From: PGYR01 sp040264895
GTDB taxonomy: Bacteria; Bacteroidota; Ignavibacteria; Kapaibacteriales; UBA2268
Reading direction: 5' to 3'
NCBI GenBank assembly: GCA_040264895.1
Contig: JBDQHL010000001.1
Location: 1-64,000, forward strand
DNA: 64,000 nt
Part shown: positions 25,654 to 35,762 of the stretch, one piece after another
Layout of the letters: every line of letters starts with the position of its first letter
How positions within the stretch are numbered: the first letter of the stretch is position 1
Notes under the pieces: generated by a model
Database searches by the model: none
The model's input: only the letters and a program-made list of their open reading frames with translations
What the model was told of the DNA's origin: nothing
Made by a program: the position numbers and the translations under genes

Positions 25654-28600
25654 TTGAAGTTAGTCCTATCCTTGATTATTATACTCTTTTCAATTCAAAG
25701 CTTATCCGCTGATTACAACCAAGCAGTAAAGGAATTAAAAAATAACAACATAGATGCCGCAATTCTAAATTTTGAAGAAGCAGTTTCGGACGGTGATAAT
25801 GTAAAAAAATCAATTTTGTATTTGGCAATATTGCGAGAATACCAACAAGCAAAACCAGAAGAAACATACACCTTGATTAAAGAGAATTTTGTAGACCACG
25901 AGTTGATAATAACTTCTTTGTGGGAGATATTCTTTTCAAAAATAGGCAATCACCAATATGAGGACTTCTTCGAACAACTAGAAGATGAGCTTGAAACTGT
26001 AAAGTACAACCAACTAAAAGACTATATATATGAAGCGAATGGACAGTTCTACAAGAACATTGCTGAATATGACGAAAGTGTAGAGTTTTTATCAAAAATC
26101 AAACACTACTATAACTGGCAAGTAGCAGGAGCGTTCGAAAATACTTCCGGATCTGGTTTCGATAAAAATTATGGCCCAATAGAAAATCCTAAATCCAATA
26201 GTGTCTTTTACGACCAATATAATGCAAAAGTAAACTGGTTTGAATCAAGTGTATTTGACCAAGGAGAATGGCAAAGATTTGAGTATTTCTTTGATATCAC
26301 AGACGCTATAATGTATGCTCAGACATTTATTAAAGCTGAAAAAGATGAAGTAGTAGAAGGTAGCATAGGTGTATCTGGATCTGTAAAGGTTTGGGCAAAT
26401 GACCAAATTGTTTTCAAAGAAAAGAAAGAGGTTAACAATGGTCAAGATTCTTATATCTTCGAAGTTGGACTAAAGAAAGGATGGAATAAAATTTTAGTAC
26501 AAATTGGTTCTAGTGAAAACCCAAATGCTAATTTTTTCTTCAAACTAAGAAACAAAAATGGTGAGACATACAATCACCAAGAAGTAAGCTCTAGCTATAA
26601 GGAATATCCTAAACTATCGGGCGAAAAGATAAAAGTAATAGAACAAGAACATGTGAGATTAATAAAGAGTATGATTGCCAAAGAACCTGATGAATTGGTT
26701 TACAAGCTACTTCTCTTCCAACAGTACAAATTCAACAATAACTTTACCGAAGCTAATAAAGTAAGAAAAGAGATACACGAATTAATGCCAAATACTTTGT
26801 TGAGCAACTTGCTTGATATGGAATATCATCTAATATCAAGGAATTCCACATTGTTCAACAAAGCTCTAGAAGCTGTAAAAGCATACGAAGAAAAATATCC
26901 AATGACATTGAGTAATCTATGGCAGCAAGAAATGGATAATAATAACATCCCTGCATTAGAATCTCTATTGGAAAAAATGAAGCAACATCCGAAATACTTC
27001 GGAGAAGGCACGATATTAGAAAAAGAAATTAACTTAGACGCCAAAAAAGGAAATTACCAAAGTATGATGAAGAAGTGTATTAGAGGTAACAGAGAGTTCC
27101 CTAACAACTTCTTCTTTGCTAATATACTTATCCTTTATTACTATAGTGGTACAAAAGAATATTCGAAAGCAATAGATATAATAGAAGATTATCTGGAAAA
27201 TAACCACAGCTATCAGATGACTTTAATGCTGTCCGAGATTTACCTGCAGACTGGAAGAAAGGATAAGGGAATTGGCTTAATTGAAGATTATTTGGAGAAC
27301 TTCCCTCATGCTATACAGGCATACAAAGAGTTAGCTAATATCTATTTTAGCGCCGAAGACAATGAAACTGCATTGGAATACATAAAAAAAGGATTAGAAA
27401 TTGCTCCATTCTATTCAAACTTTCATTCATTCAAAGCTAGAATACACCAACAAAATGGTGAAATAGCAGAAGCCGCTGAGAGCTATAAGAAAGCAATAGA
27501 ATATAATCCTTTGGATTATGATAGCCGAAATAGTCTTGCTAATTTGGACGGTGAAATCAATATATACAACAAGTTTGAAGCTCCTGACTTAGATTCAGTT
27601 TATAGCAGCAACCCAGGTACTGATTCCGAGCATGATTTAACTATACTTCACAATGAAATACAAGCAGTAGCTTATAAAAATGGTGGGTATGAAAAAAAAT
27701 ACTATATGCTAATAAAAGCAAATAACTCAAAAGGTATAGATTTAATAAAAGAATATCAGATACCAGTGTATAATAACGAAACCTATAAAATAGATGAAGC
27801 ATACTTACTCAAAGAAAATAACTCGCGTTTGAAAGCAGAAGAAAGTGGCCAAATGCTAGTTTTTCCAAATATTGAAGTTGGCGATGCTATTAAAATAATT
27901 TACAGAGTACAGACTTACACTGGTTACTCTCTGACCAATCACTTCTGGGATGATTTCCAAATGGATTTATTCTATCCAGTTAAGACATCTAAGTATTTGT
28001 TAGCAGTAGAATCAGGCAAGAAGTTTGAATATAAGGTAACAAACAATGACCAGCTGAAACCAGAGAAATCTAAAATAGGAAATTTCGATGTTTATAGTTG
28101 GGAGATGAATGACTTGGAGGAACTAACTTATGAAGTTAATATGCCCAATACTCCTGATATAGCAACTACAGTTTATGTTTCTAGTATTCCTAGCTGGGAC
28201 TATGTCGTAGATTGGTACAAAGATATGACTATGAACAGATTAGAATCTCATGATTACTATAAGTCAATATTGGATGAAGTGATAGATGATAATGAATCAG
28301 ACTATAATAAAGCCTATAAAATATATCAATACATAGTAAAGGAAATCCGATATTCTTATGTGCCATTCAGACAATCGGGGTATATACCTCAAAAATCAAA
28401 TGTCTTACTTGATGACAAATTGGGTGATTGCAAGGATATATCAACTCTGTTTGTTAACCTATGTAGAGAAGCTGGAATGGATGCCAACTTAGTATTAGTC
28501 AATACCAGAGATAATGGATTGGAAAGCATGCCACTACCTTCGGTAAATTTTGATCACTGTATTGCTCAAATCAATTTAAACAATGAGCCATACTTTGTTG

Positions 28601-29367
28601 AGACAACCAGCGAATTTATACCATTTGCTGCAGTTCCCTTCTCTATGGAAGACCAACTGATACTTCCGATAAGAGACGAAACTAAGCAGCTTGAAAACTT
28701 AGCGCCAAGTAAAAACTCTAGAAACATAGTTAAAAGATTCACAACTATTTCATTCGAAGATGATGAGTTAATAACAGATAAGAAATCGATAAAATATGGT
28801 GGTAGCGCAGCGAAAATGAGAAATTCATATCTCTACTTGACAGAAAAAGAGAAAAGAGAAAGAATGGAAAAAGCTATTATTGATGAAGACCCAAGCTTGG
28901 AGCTTTTGAAACTTGACTTTATCTCGGGTTTAGAAGATGTTTCCGATAGTGTTGTGTACAATTATAAATATTTACAGCCACAAAAATTCATCGAAGTTGG
29001 AGATATGAAGATATTCGAGATAGAATGGACAGACAAGTTCTATAGTACTGACTTCGTAGCAAATTCGAATAGAATTTACCCAATTGAGTTGTACAACTAT
29101 TTTGATAACAAAGAAGAGTTTGAAATATTGACTATATCTGCCCCAGCAGGGACAAAGATTAAAGAAAAGCCAGATAATGTAAAGATTTCAAATGAATTTT
29201 TTGACTATAACTTGAAGTTCGAAGAAAAGGGTAACAAAATAGAATGTGTAAGGTATTTTAAAATCAACAAAGATATAATTGATAAAGATGAATATCAGTT
29301 ATTCAAAGATGATATTAAAAAGATAGTTAAGTCTGATAAGACTAGTATAGTTTATGGAAAGGGATAA
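25654..29367 (+). CDS. TPR repeat, DUF3857 and transglutaminase-like exported protein
   Basis: A 1237-residue exported protein. The signal peptide MKLVLSLIIILFSIQSLSA supports the TTG start. TPR-type helices occupy the N-terminal part and about residues 480-650; a DUF3857 domain covers about 660-860. The transglutaminase-like domain has Cys926 in LGDCKDIS and His968 in FDHC. The third triad position, normally Asp, reads Glu983 in VETTSE, so activity is uncertain. Such proteins are common in Bacteroidota with no fixed role; periplasmic peptide or protein cross-link chemistry is inferred. Confidence 0.85.
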   Translation: MKLVLSLIIILFSIQSLSADYNQAVKELKNNNIDAAILNFEEAVSDGDNVKKSILYLAILREYQQAKPEETYTLIKENFVDHELIITSLWEIFFSKIGNHQYEDFFEQLEDELETVKYNQLKDYIYEANGQFYKNIAEYDESVEFLSKIKHYYNWQVAGAFENTSGSGFDKNYGPIENPKSNSVFYDQYNAKVNWFESSVFDQGEWQRFEYFFDITDAIMYAQTFIKAEKDEVVEGSIGVSGSVKVWANDQIVFKEKKEVNNGQDSYIFEVGLKKGWNKILVQIGSSENPNANFFFKLRNKNGETYNHQEVSSSYKEYPKLSGEKIKVIEQEHVRLIKSMIAKEPDELVYKLLLFQQYKFNNNFTEANKVRKEIHELMPNTLLSNLLDMEYHLISRNSTLFNKALEAVKAYEEKYPMTLSNLWQQEMDNNNIPALESLLEKMKQHPKYFGEGTILEKEINLDAKKGNYQSMMKKCIRGNREFPNNFFFANILILYYYSGTKEYSKAIDIIEDYLENNHSYQMTLMLSEIYLQTGRKDKGIGLIEDYLENFPHAIQAYKELANIYFSAEDNETALEYIKKGLEIAPFYSNFHSFKARIHQQNGEIAEAAESYKKAIEYNPLDYDSRNSLANLDGEINIYNKFEAPDLDSVYSSNPGTDSEHDLTILHNEIQAVAYKNGGYEKKYYMLIKANNSKGIDLIKEYQIPVYNNETYKIDEAYLLKENNSRLKAEESGQMLVFPNIEVGDAIKIIYRVQTYTGYSLTNHFWDDFQMDLFYPVKTSKYLLAVESGKKFEYKVTNNDQLKPEKSKIGNFDVYSWEMNDLEELTYEVNMPNTPDIATTVYVSSIPSWDYVVDWYKDMTMNRLESHDYYKSILDEVIDDNESDYNKAYKIYQYIVKEIRYSYVPFRQSGYIPQKSNVLLDDKLGDCKDISTLFVNLCREAGMDANLVLVNTRDNGLESMPLPSVNFDHCIAQINLNNEPYFVETTSEFIPFAAVPFSMEDQLILPIRDETKQLENLAPSKNSRNIVKRFTTISFEDDELITDKKSIKYGGSAAKMRNSYLYLTEKEKRERMEKAIIDEDPSLELLKLDFISGLEDVSDSVVYNYKYLQPQKFIEVGDMKIFEIEWTDKFYSTDFVANSNRIYPIELYNYFDNKEEFEILTISAPAGTKIKEKPDNVKISNEFFDYNLKFEEKGNKIECVRYFKINKDIIDKDEYQLFKDDIKKIVKSDKTSIVYGKG

Positions 29368-29386
29368 ATATTTATTTTAATATAAT

Positions 29387-30219
29387 ATGACAATAAAATC
29401 ACTAAAAGAAATAGGGTATGATGTAATTCTGGAAGCATTCAACCTTTCTTTTAGTGATTATTTTATTCCAGTTTCTGTAAACTACAGCCAGTTTACAACC
29501 AAGCTAAAATCTCATGACATTGATTTATCTCTTTCTGTTGGTGCGTTTGACAAGGGCAAGTTAGTTGGCTTTATATTACATTGTACTCTACCTTACTTAA
29601 GCAATAGCGTTGCTTATAATCTTGGAACTGGAGTAATACCCAATGCAAGGGGACAAAATCTAACTGTAAGAATGTATGAGCACATAATTCCTATAATTTC
29701 TAATACAGATTGTGACAAAATACAGCTAGAAGTAATAACTAAAAACTCTCCTGCAATAGATTCATATAAAAAATCTGGGTTTAAAATCAACATGCATTTG
29801 CTCTGTTTCCGAGGTGTGCCCAGAACTAAAAAAGCGAATAGTGATTGTAGCTATGAAGAACTAAAGAAATTTGATTGGGAACACTTGCAATCTTTTTGGA
29901 CTTCTAATCCAACTATACAAAACTCACCTGCACTGATTGAAAATAGATTCCAGGAGTTAACTTCTATTGGTGCTTACAAAGATGAAGAGCTAATAGGTTA
30001 TATAGTATTCAACCAGAATGAACGTATATTCTGCAATTGGCAGTTGACCCCAAGTTTAGATTGCAAGGTGTGGGCAGCTTACTAATGGCAAGAGCAAAAC
30101 AACTCAATGACTTAACCATATTGAACATTGATAAGATTGACACAGGCACCACTAGCTTCCTGAAAAAATTAGGCTTTGATGTCTTTGTTGAACAGTATGA
30201 GATGGTTTTGGAGTTTTAG
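29387..30219 (+). pseudogene. Double-domain GNAT acetyltransferase broken by a frameshift
   Basis: The first frame (29387-30085) gives an N-terminal GNAT-like domain and the beginning of a second. The acetyl-CoA loop of the second domain (AVDPKFRLQGVGSLLM) continues only in another frame, which runs to 30219. The join falls at 30036-30040 (CAATTGG): adding one T would restore a continuous protein of about 277 residues with a normal motif A. The gene is therefore inactivated by a one-base loss, or the sequence has an error in a short homopolymer. Substrate unknown. Confidence 0.75.
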
Positions 30220-30225
30220 TAAGAG

Positions 30226-31338
30226 TTAGTATGTCTCAACAGTCCTTGCCATCACTGAATAGCCTAACGAAAAATTTAGTGAGTAACCACTGTAAACAAC
30301 ATTATTCACTCTCAATACATTCAATCCAAATCTAATATATTGTTGGTTTGAAAATTTCGCTCCACCAAATCCAATATTTGGAATTAACTCTATATCACTA
30401 AATAAATTATAATCATACCAAAAGCCAGCATGTAGTCCTGAACTGTTCACAGTTAGTCCATCTTCAACACCTTCAGTGTCGGGGTAACTTACTTCATTTA
30501 ACCCATAACCTAAATATGGTATTAATTTGTGTGTTCTATTATCAATAATTGGATACCCTATAGATATATTTGCATTTGCCATACCTAACGTTAAATCTTT
30601 TTCCCAACTTTCTTCATATATAAAATCTTCCTTTACAGTACCCCAAGCTAAAAACGCATTTAAAAATAAATAGTAGTCTTTGTAAATAACATCTAAACTA
30701 AAACCGAAACCGGCATAAGCTGGGTTAAGTTTATCACTCATGTCCCCACTGCTAAAATTATTAGTGTAGTAAAGACTTCCACCAAACCCCCAATGCTTAT
30801 CACGTACGCTCGGAATTTCAAATTCATCGAACATGCTCAATCTTTGATATAACATAAGAGACCATTTCTGAACTATGTCCTCATTCACACCATAATCACT
30901 TTTTATTTGAAAGCGCTGAATTTCCAATGTTCCTTTATCATAATACGATTGCATCAATCTATTATATTCTTGGCGCTCAGTTAAAGTATTAATCTCATTT
31001 TGAAATTGTCGTCTGTAAAATTCTCTAATATCAAAAAGAACTTGAAAATACTCTAAAGTTTGAAATTTACTCTCGTCTTTTAATATCCAAGATGCACTTT
31101 TGTCTAAATAATTTTTAGTATTAGCAAACACAAAGGTCGTATCATTTCTCTCTATCTCATCAGTATAGTATTCAAGTTTTATCAGTGTTTGTCCCAATAA
31201 ATCGCTTCCACGCTCTGGTTCGCCTAAAAAGTCATCCACTTTCAGTGGACCTTCCTCATAACGCTTGATACCCTGGGCATCTGCTTTAATTATGGCAAAC
31301 GGAATAATTAATAGAATTAGAATCTTGATTGTATTCAT
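30226..31338 (-). CDS. Predicted outer-membrane beta-barrel protein
   Basis: A 370-residue exported protein. The start at 31338 gives a clean signal peptide (MNTIKILILLIIPFAII, cut after ADAQ); an earlier ATG at 31401 would put 21 residues before it. After an alpha-helical N-terminal half, the C-terminal half (from about residue 180) alternates aromatic and small residues as in an outer-membrane barrel (WGFGGSLYYTNNF, YSLNFSLGYSV). No family recognised. Confidence 0.6.
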   Translation of the reverse strand: MNTIKILILLIIPFAIIKADAQGIKRYEEGPLKVDDFLGEPERGSDLLGQTLIKLEYYTDEIERNDTTFVFANTKNYLDKSASWILKDESKFQTLEYFQVLFDIREFYRRQFQNEINTLTERQEYNRLMQSYYDKGTLEIQRFQIKSDYGVNEDIVQKWSLMLYQRLSMFDEFEIPSVRDKHWGFGGSLYYTNNFSSGDMSDKLNPAYAGFGFSLDVIYKDYYLFLNAFLAWGTVKEDFIYEESWEKDLTLGMANANISIGYPIIDNRTHKLIPYLGYGLNEVSYPDTEGVEDGLTVNSSGLHAGFWYDYNLFSDIELIPNIGFGGAKFSNQQYIRFGLNVLRVNNVVYSGYSLNFSLGYSVMARTVETY

Positions 31339-31445
31339 ACTAAATAAGAAATTGTGGGTTGGGATAATTATTTTTTCAAATATAGTAATATAAGAATTCA
31401 TAAATCGACTATTTTATGGTAATATTTCCCCACCTAAACCCCTTA

Positions 31446-31478
31446 TTTGTTAAAAATTTCCGAGTTTTGTAGATATTG
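31446..31478 (+). promoter_or_regulatory. Possible aspS promoter
   Basis: TTTG (31446-31449), a 20-base spacer and TAGATATTG (31470-31478) resemble the Bacteroidota promoter with an imperfect -7 box. The layout matches the site before the TPR gene at 25577. Confidence 0.35.
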
Positions 31479-31507
31479 AATTACCAAATAGAAAAATTGG
31501 AAAAAAA

Positions 31508-33286
31508 ATGAATTTTCAGAAAAGGACAGTTACTTGTGGTGAGCTGAACGAAAACCAAATAGGTAACGAAGTTGTACTTAACGGTTGGGTGAATGTAAGA
31601 CGTGATTTGGGGAGCTTAATCTTCTTCGATTTGCGTGACAGATACGGAATAACCCAAGTAGTTATATTGCCAGAAGTGAACCCAGAGCTGGAAGCAAAAG
31701 CCAGAGAAGTACGCTCGGAAGACGTGCTATGGGTAAAGGGCGAAGTTAGAGAAAGAGAGAACAAAAATAAGAATATTCCCACTGGTGGAATTGAAGTATT
31801 AGTCAAAGACTTCGGTGTTATTAGTAAGTCGAAATTACCACCATTCGAAGTGTCAGGCAAGACTGACGCAAGCGAAGAGCTAAGACTAAAATACAGATAT
31901 TTAGACTTGCGTAGAGCTGGATTGCAAGACAAATTTATAGTGAGAAACAAGGTTTACCAGACTACTCATCGCTATTTTGATGAGAACAATTTCGTAGAAA
32001 TAGAAACACCTGTGCTAATGAAATCTACTCCGGAAGGAGCTCGTGATTTCCTAGTACCAAGCAGAATGAACAAGGGTAAATTCTATGCCTTACCGCAATC
32101 ACCACAGATTTTCAAGCAAATCAGTATGGTAGCAGGTTTCGATCGTTATATGCAAATAGTGAAGTGTTTCCGTGATGAGGATTTCCGTGCCGACAGACAA
32201 CCCGAATTTACTCAAGTTGATGTAGAGATGTCATTCGTAGATATGGAAGATGTAATCAGCATTGGCGAGGGCTATATCCGTAACTTGTGGAAAGACGTTC
32301 TTGGCTACGAAGTTGGCGATTTCACTCGTTTGACTTACAAAGAAGCAATGGAAAATTACGGTAGTGATAAGCCAGATTTACGCTACGATTTGAAGTTGAA
32401 AAGTATATCGAATATAGTTGCAAACAGTGATTTCAAAGTATTTACTGATATAGTTGCCAATGGCGGCGAAGTTGCCGCTCTGAATGCTAAGGGTTGCTCT
32501 GGTTACTCACGAAAGAACTTAGATGAGTTGACTGATTTTGCTAAGAATTATGGTGCAAAAGGTCTTGCTTGGATGAAGTTTGATAATAATGAAGTCAAAT
32601 CTCCAATTGCAAAATTCCTTTCGGAAGAAGTGATTGAGAATATAAAAACTGCAACTGGTGCTGAAGATGGCGATTTGATTTTGATTTCGTCAGATACTTG
32701 GACTAAGTGCTACACTATATTGGGTGCACTTAGACAAGAGATGGCTAAACGCACAGGAATATATGAAGAAATAAAATCTGACTTTCATTTCGGTTGGGTA
32801 ACTGACTTCCCACTATTCGAGAAAGACGACGAAACTGGTGATGTATATGCTATGCACCACCCATTCACTTCACCAAACTATGATGATATTGATATGCTCG
32901 ACGAAGCACCTGAAAAGGTTCGCTCAATTGCATATGATATGGTAATCAATGGTGCCGAAGTTGGTGGTGGAAGTATAAGAATACACGACAAAGAAATGCA
33001 ATCACGTATGTTTGATGCACTAGGGCTAACTGAAGAGGAAGCAAATGACAAGTTTGGTTTCCTAATCGAGGCATTGCAATACGGTGCACCTCCACACGGT
33101 GGTGTCGCATTCGGATTGGACAGATTGGTTATGATACTAACTGGAACTGATAATATCCGTGACGTTATCGCATTCCCTAAGACTACAAGCGGTCTATCAC
33201 TTATGGATGGCTCTCCATCTTTCGTTGACCCAACTCAGTTGACTGACTTAGGGCTCAACTTAGTGAAGAAAGAAAAGAAAGATTAG
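31508..33286 (+). CDS. aspS: Aspartyl-tRNA synthetase
   Basis: A class II synthetase of 592 residues, the bacterial type. It has an N-terminal OB anticodon-binding domain (VNVRRDLGSLIFFDLRDR), motif 2 (CFRDEDFRADRQPEFTQVD), a GAD insertion domain in the middle and motif 3 (GVAFGLDRLVMIL). Discriminating or non-discriminating status cannot be decided by eye. Its stop overlaps the converging TonB receptor gene by four bases, with no terminator between. Confidence 0.97.
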   Translation: MNFQKRTVTCGELNENQIGNEVVLNGWVNVRRDLGSLIFFDLRDRYGITQVVILPEVNPELEAKAREVRSEDVLWVKGEVRERENKNKNIPTGGIEVLVKDFGVISKSKLPPFEVSGKTDASEELRLKYRYLDLRRAGLQDKFIVRNKVYQTTHRYFDENNFVEIETPVLMKSTPEGARDFLVPSRMNKGKFYALPQSPQIFKQISMVAGFDRYMQIVKCFRDEDFRADRQPEFTQVDVEMSFVDMEDVISIGEGYIRNLWKDVLGYEVGDFTRLTYKEAMENYGSDKPDLRYDLKLKSISNIVANSDFKVFTDIVANGGEVAALNAKGCSGYSRKNLDELTDFAKNYGAKGLAWMKFDNNEVKSPIAKFLSEEVIENIKTATGAEDGDLILISSDTWTKCYTILGALRQEMAKRTGIYEEIKSDFHFGWVTDFPLFEKDDETGDVYAMHHPFTSPNYDDIDMLDEAPEKVRSIAYDMVINGAEVGGGSIRIHDKEMQSRMFDALGLTEEEANDKFGFLIEALQYGAPPHGGVAFGLDRLVMILTGTDNIRDVIAFPKTTSGLSLMDGSPSFVDPTQLTDLGLNLVKKEKKD

Positions 33287-35436
33287 AAGAAATAATTTAC
33301 TATCAGCTCGGCACCAAAACCGGGCTGAGGGTAAACTGATTTTATTCTAGATAAGTGATTTCTGTAAGTCTCATTGGTGATATTATTCGCTCTGAATATC
33401 ACACTCATTAACTGTTCACCAATTGTGATATTCCTTTTTACTGACGCATTCAGTATTGCATAGCCATCTGTTTCTTCTTCAAATTGACCCAAGTTATTCT
33501 GTGCAAGTGCTGATTGCATATTCACAGAAAAATGCCAATTATATAAATTGTAATCTAGAATAATGTCTGCTTTGAATGGAGGAATAAAAGGCAAATATCC
33601 TTCATTGTTTTTCCTTTCACCAATGGTATAACTTACATTTGCGCTAGCCTTGAAGTTCTCAGTAATTGACTTATTCGCACTAAAACTAAACCCATATAGC
33701 TGAACAGGAATGTTTATCTGTCTGAACAGAGGTAGCAAAGTAGAAAAGTTAGTATCACCAGTAGCAACAGGTGTTATATAATTGCTATAGTCATATAAAA
33801 ATATTACCGCTCTTGTTTCCCAACTATCCCCTAAATGAGTAAAGTCAACAGAATAAGATATTGATTTTTCTAAATCAAGCTCAGGGTTACCCACCTCATA
33901 AGAATAGGCAGCGAGGTGAGGCCCATCTGAGAGTAATTCTTCTGGTTCTGGAGCCCTGTTCGAATTTGCTAACTCAAACCTAATGCTATTAGTCAAATCG
34001 AATTGATAGTTGATTGCTATAGCAGATGAAAGAGCAGAGTATGAAAAATCTCTATAAATAATATCATAGAACTCATAATCTCTTTCCAGATTCACTTTTG
34101 TAAGCTCAAACCTTGAACCAAATTTAATATCTAACTCATCCGTAATAGCTAATTTCTCATTCAAATATGCTGAAAACACATCGTAGTTATTATCTGGAAT
34201 AAAAACGAACCCACCAAGCTGATTGTCCTTTCTCGTATATTCCAATCCAATATATCCACTTTCGAACAAGTCCATTTGGTGTTGTTCTACTTCTAATTTA
34301 ACCGTATTGGATACAAATCGGAATTGAGCACCAAGCAAACCGCTAGCTTCAAATTCTTTGTGATCATAGAAATTCCTCTCCCAGTTCAGTTTTACTTTTT
34401 CAAGTAACCTACCATGAATATGAAACTCTGAGTTTACCCCGTAAGCATTCCGTTTCATTTCTATATCCACACCATTTGGGTGAGCCCCTACAAACCCTCC
34501 TGGCAAACCATATTCTTTCTGAAATATATCAGCATAAGGATTGATGGTAAATTCACCAATATAATAGTATGTTCCCAGGTTTATATTTTGCTCTATATAT
34601 TGGGTGTTGTCAAGAGTTCCCTGGGGAGTAATCAGATTACCCGCATTAACATACTGTCCATTTAATGCTAAACCACCTAAGGGATAGCTAAATTCATTCT
34701 CAGTAGCAATATTATATTTTTCATTAACAGTTGAATAACCAACGGACAATAGTGAGTTATTTTCTTCAATTGGGTTATTGATATTTGTATTACTTTTTCT
34801 TACAACTGATTTACCAACTAACGACGAACCGTATCGAACCAAATCGGGCCCAGATACAAGTGATACACTACTCAAGCTCACATTATTATAAGCCTGGGAG
34901 TGGTCAGATGAATTGCTTGATAAATCTTTTGTCTTAAAGTTATTATTAATTATCTGTAATCGATTCCCTGAAAGACCATTAATTACTGGTCTAGTTACTG
35001 CTTCACCCATTTGGGATTCTGATACTCCAAGCATTTTAGATAATATTTTTGAGAGTGAGTTCCCAAGATTATTGACAAGTTTTGATTTGCTTATTTTTGC
35101 CCAGCCTTTGTTCCTACTACTATCACCATAAACTGTAACATCATCAAAATCATATTCAAGTGGGATTAGCTTTATACTTACAGTATCAATGATTATATCT
35201 AAATCAATGTGCTTTTCCTGATATCCATTCTTAATGAAATCGACGTGCACATTGCTTTCTTTTTCTTTTATACTAATGGTTGCGATACCATTACTATCAC
35301 TCACTAAATTACTACTTTCAACTAATACGGTTACACCACTAACTGGCTCTTTAGTAAAGCTATCATTGATAAGGAAAGTAAGGTTTTTAGCAATTAATAT
35401 AGACGGAAAAACAAGTATTAAAACTATTAATCTCAA
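33283..35436 (-). CDS. TonB-dependent receptor, ZnuD-like
   Basis: A 717-residue outer-membrane receptor. A signal peptide is followed by a carboxypeptidase-like regulatory beta-sandwich (about 18-90), a plug domain (about 100-220) and a 22-strand barrel ending in aromatic YFF. The plug segment VINGLSGNRLQIINNNF with later SSDHSQA and VSGPDLVRYGSSLVG follows the pattern of ZnuD-type zinc receptors (GNRVxxLENG, SPDHA). The start is TTG, overlapping the mazG stop in TTGA. It is the last gene of a five-gene set with two metal-binding-like lipoproteins, so a metal substrate is inferred. Confidence 0.8.
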   Translation of the reverse strand: MRLIVLILVFPSILIAKNLTFLINDSFTKEPVSGVTVLVESSNLVSDSNGIATISIKEKESNVHVDFIKNGYQEKHIDLDIIIDTVSIKLIPLEYDFDDVTVYGDSSRNKGWAKISKSKLVNNLGNSLSKILSKMLGVSESQMGEAVTRPVINGLSGNRLQIINNNFKTKDLSSNSSDHSQAYNNVSLSSVSLVSGPDLVRYGSSLVGKSVVRKSNTNINNPIEENNSLLSVGYSTVNEKYNIATENEFSYPLGGLALNGQYVNAGNLITPQGTLDNTQYIEQNINLGTYYYIGEFTINPYADIFQKEYGLPGGFVGAHPNGVDIEMKRNAYGVNSEFHIHGRLLEKVKLNWERNFYDHKEFEASGLLGAQFRFVSNTVKLEVEQHQMDLFESGYIGLEYTRKDNQLGGFVFIPDNNYDVFSAYLNEKLAITDELDIKFGSRFELTKVNLERDYEFYDIIYRDFSYSALSSAIAINYQFDLTNSIRFELANSNRAPEPEELLSDGPHLAAYSYEVGNPELDLEKSISYSVDFTHLGDSWETRAVIFLYDYSNYITPVATGDTNFSTLLPLFRQINIPVQLYGFSFSANKSITENFKASANVSYTIGERKNNEGYLPFIPPFKADIILDYNLYNWHFSVNMQSALAQNNLGQFEEETDGYAILNASVKRNITIGEQLMSVIFRANNITNETYRNHLSRIKSVYPQPGFGAELIVNYFF

Positions 35437-35762
35437 TTCTTCAGCTTTGGGTTGTTCTTGTGTCTGTCTTTATCTCGGGTTGTCTTTTTCTCTAAGTTTT
35501 TCTTCAGAGCATCAGTCAAATCAACACCAGTTTGGTTTGCTAAGCACAGCAGCACCCAGAGAATATCGGCCATTTCGTCAGCTTCGTTGTAATCTTCGTC
35601 AGACTTTTTGTTTGACTGCTCGCCATACTTACGAGCAAAAACCCTTGCTAACTCACCGACTTCCTCGGTGAGTATAGCAAAGTTAGTCATTTCGTCAAAA
35701 TAGCGAACACCGTTTTCTCTTATCCACTCATCGACTAATTTTTGTGCTTCAGCGATTGTCAT
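35433..35762 (-). CDS. MazG-like nucleotide pyrophosphohydrolase
   Basis: A 109-residue all-helical MazG/dUTPase-2 superfamily protein. Metal-binding acidic pairs appear in EEVGELARV and EADEMADILWVL. It would hydrolyse a nucleoside triphosphate to the monophosphate and PPi; the substrate is unknown. It overlaps its upstream lipoprotein gene by four bases and its downstream receptor gene by four bases, so it is tightly coupled to the putative metal operon. Why a housecleaning enzyme sits here is unclear. Confidence 0.8.
   Translation of the reverse strand: MTIAEAQKLVDEWIRENGVRYFDEMTNFAILTEEVGELARVFARKYGEQSNKKSDEDYNEADEMADILWVLLCLANQTGVDLTDALKKNLEKKTTRDKDRHKNNPKLKN

Noticed and set aside
31516..31950. 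144-codon open frame opposite aspS
   Set aside because: Shadow of the conserved aspS coding region.
35234..35671. 145-codon open frame on the plus strand
   Set aside because: It is antisense to the TonB receptor N-terminus and mazG, which have strong family matches; its translation has no recognisable pattern.
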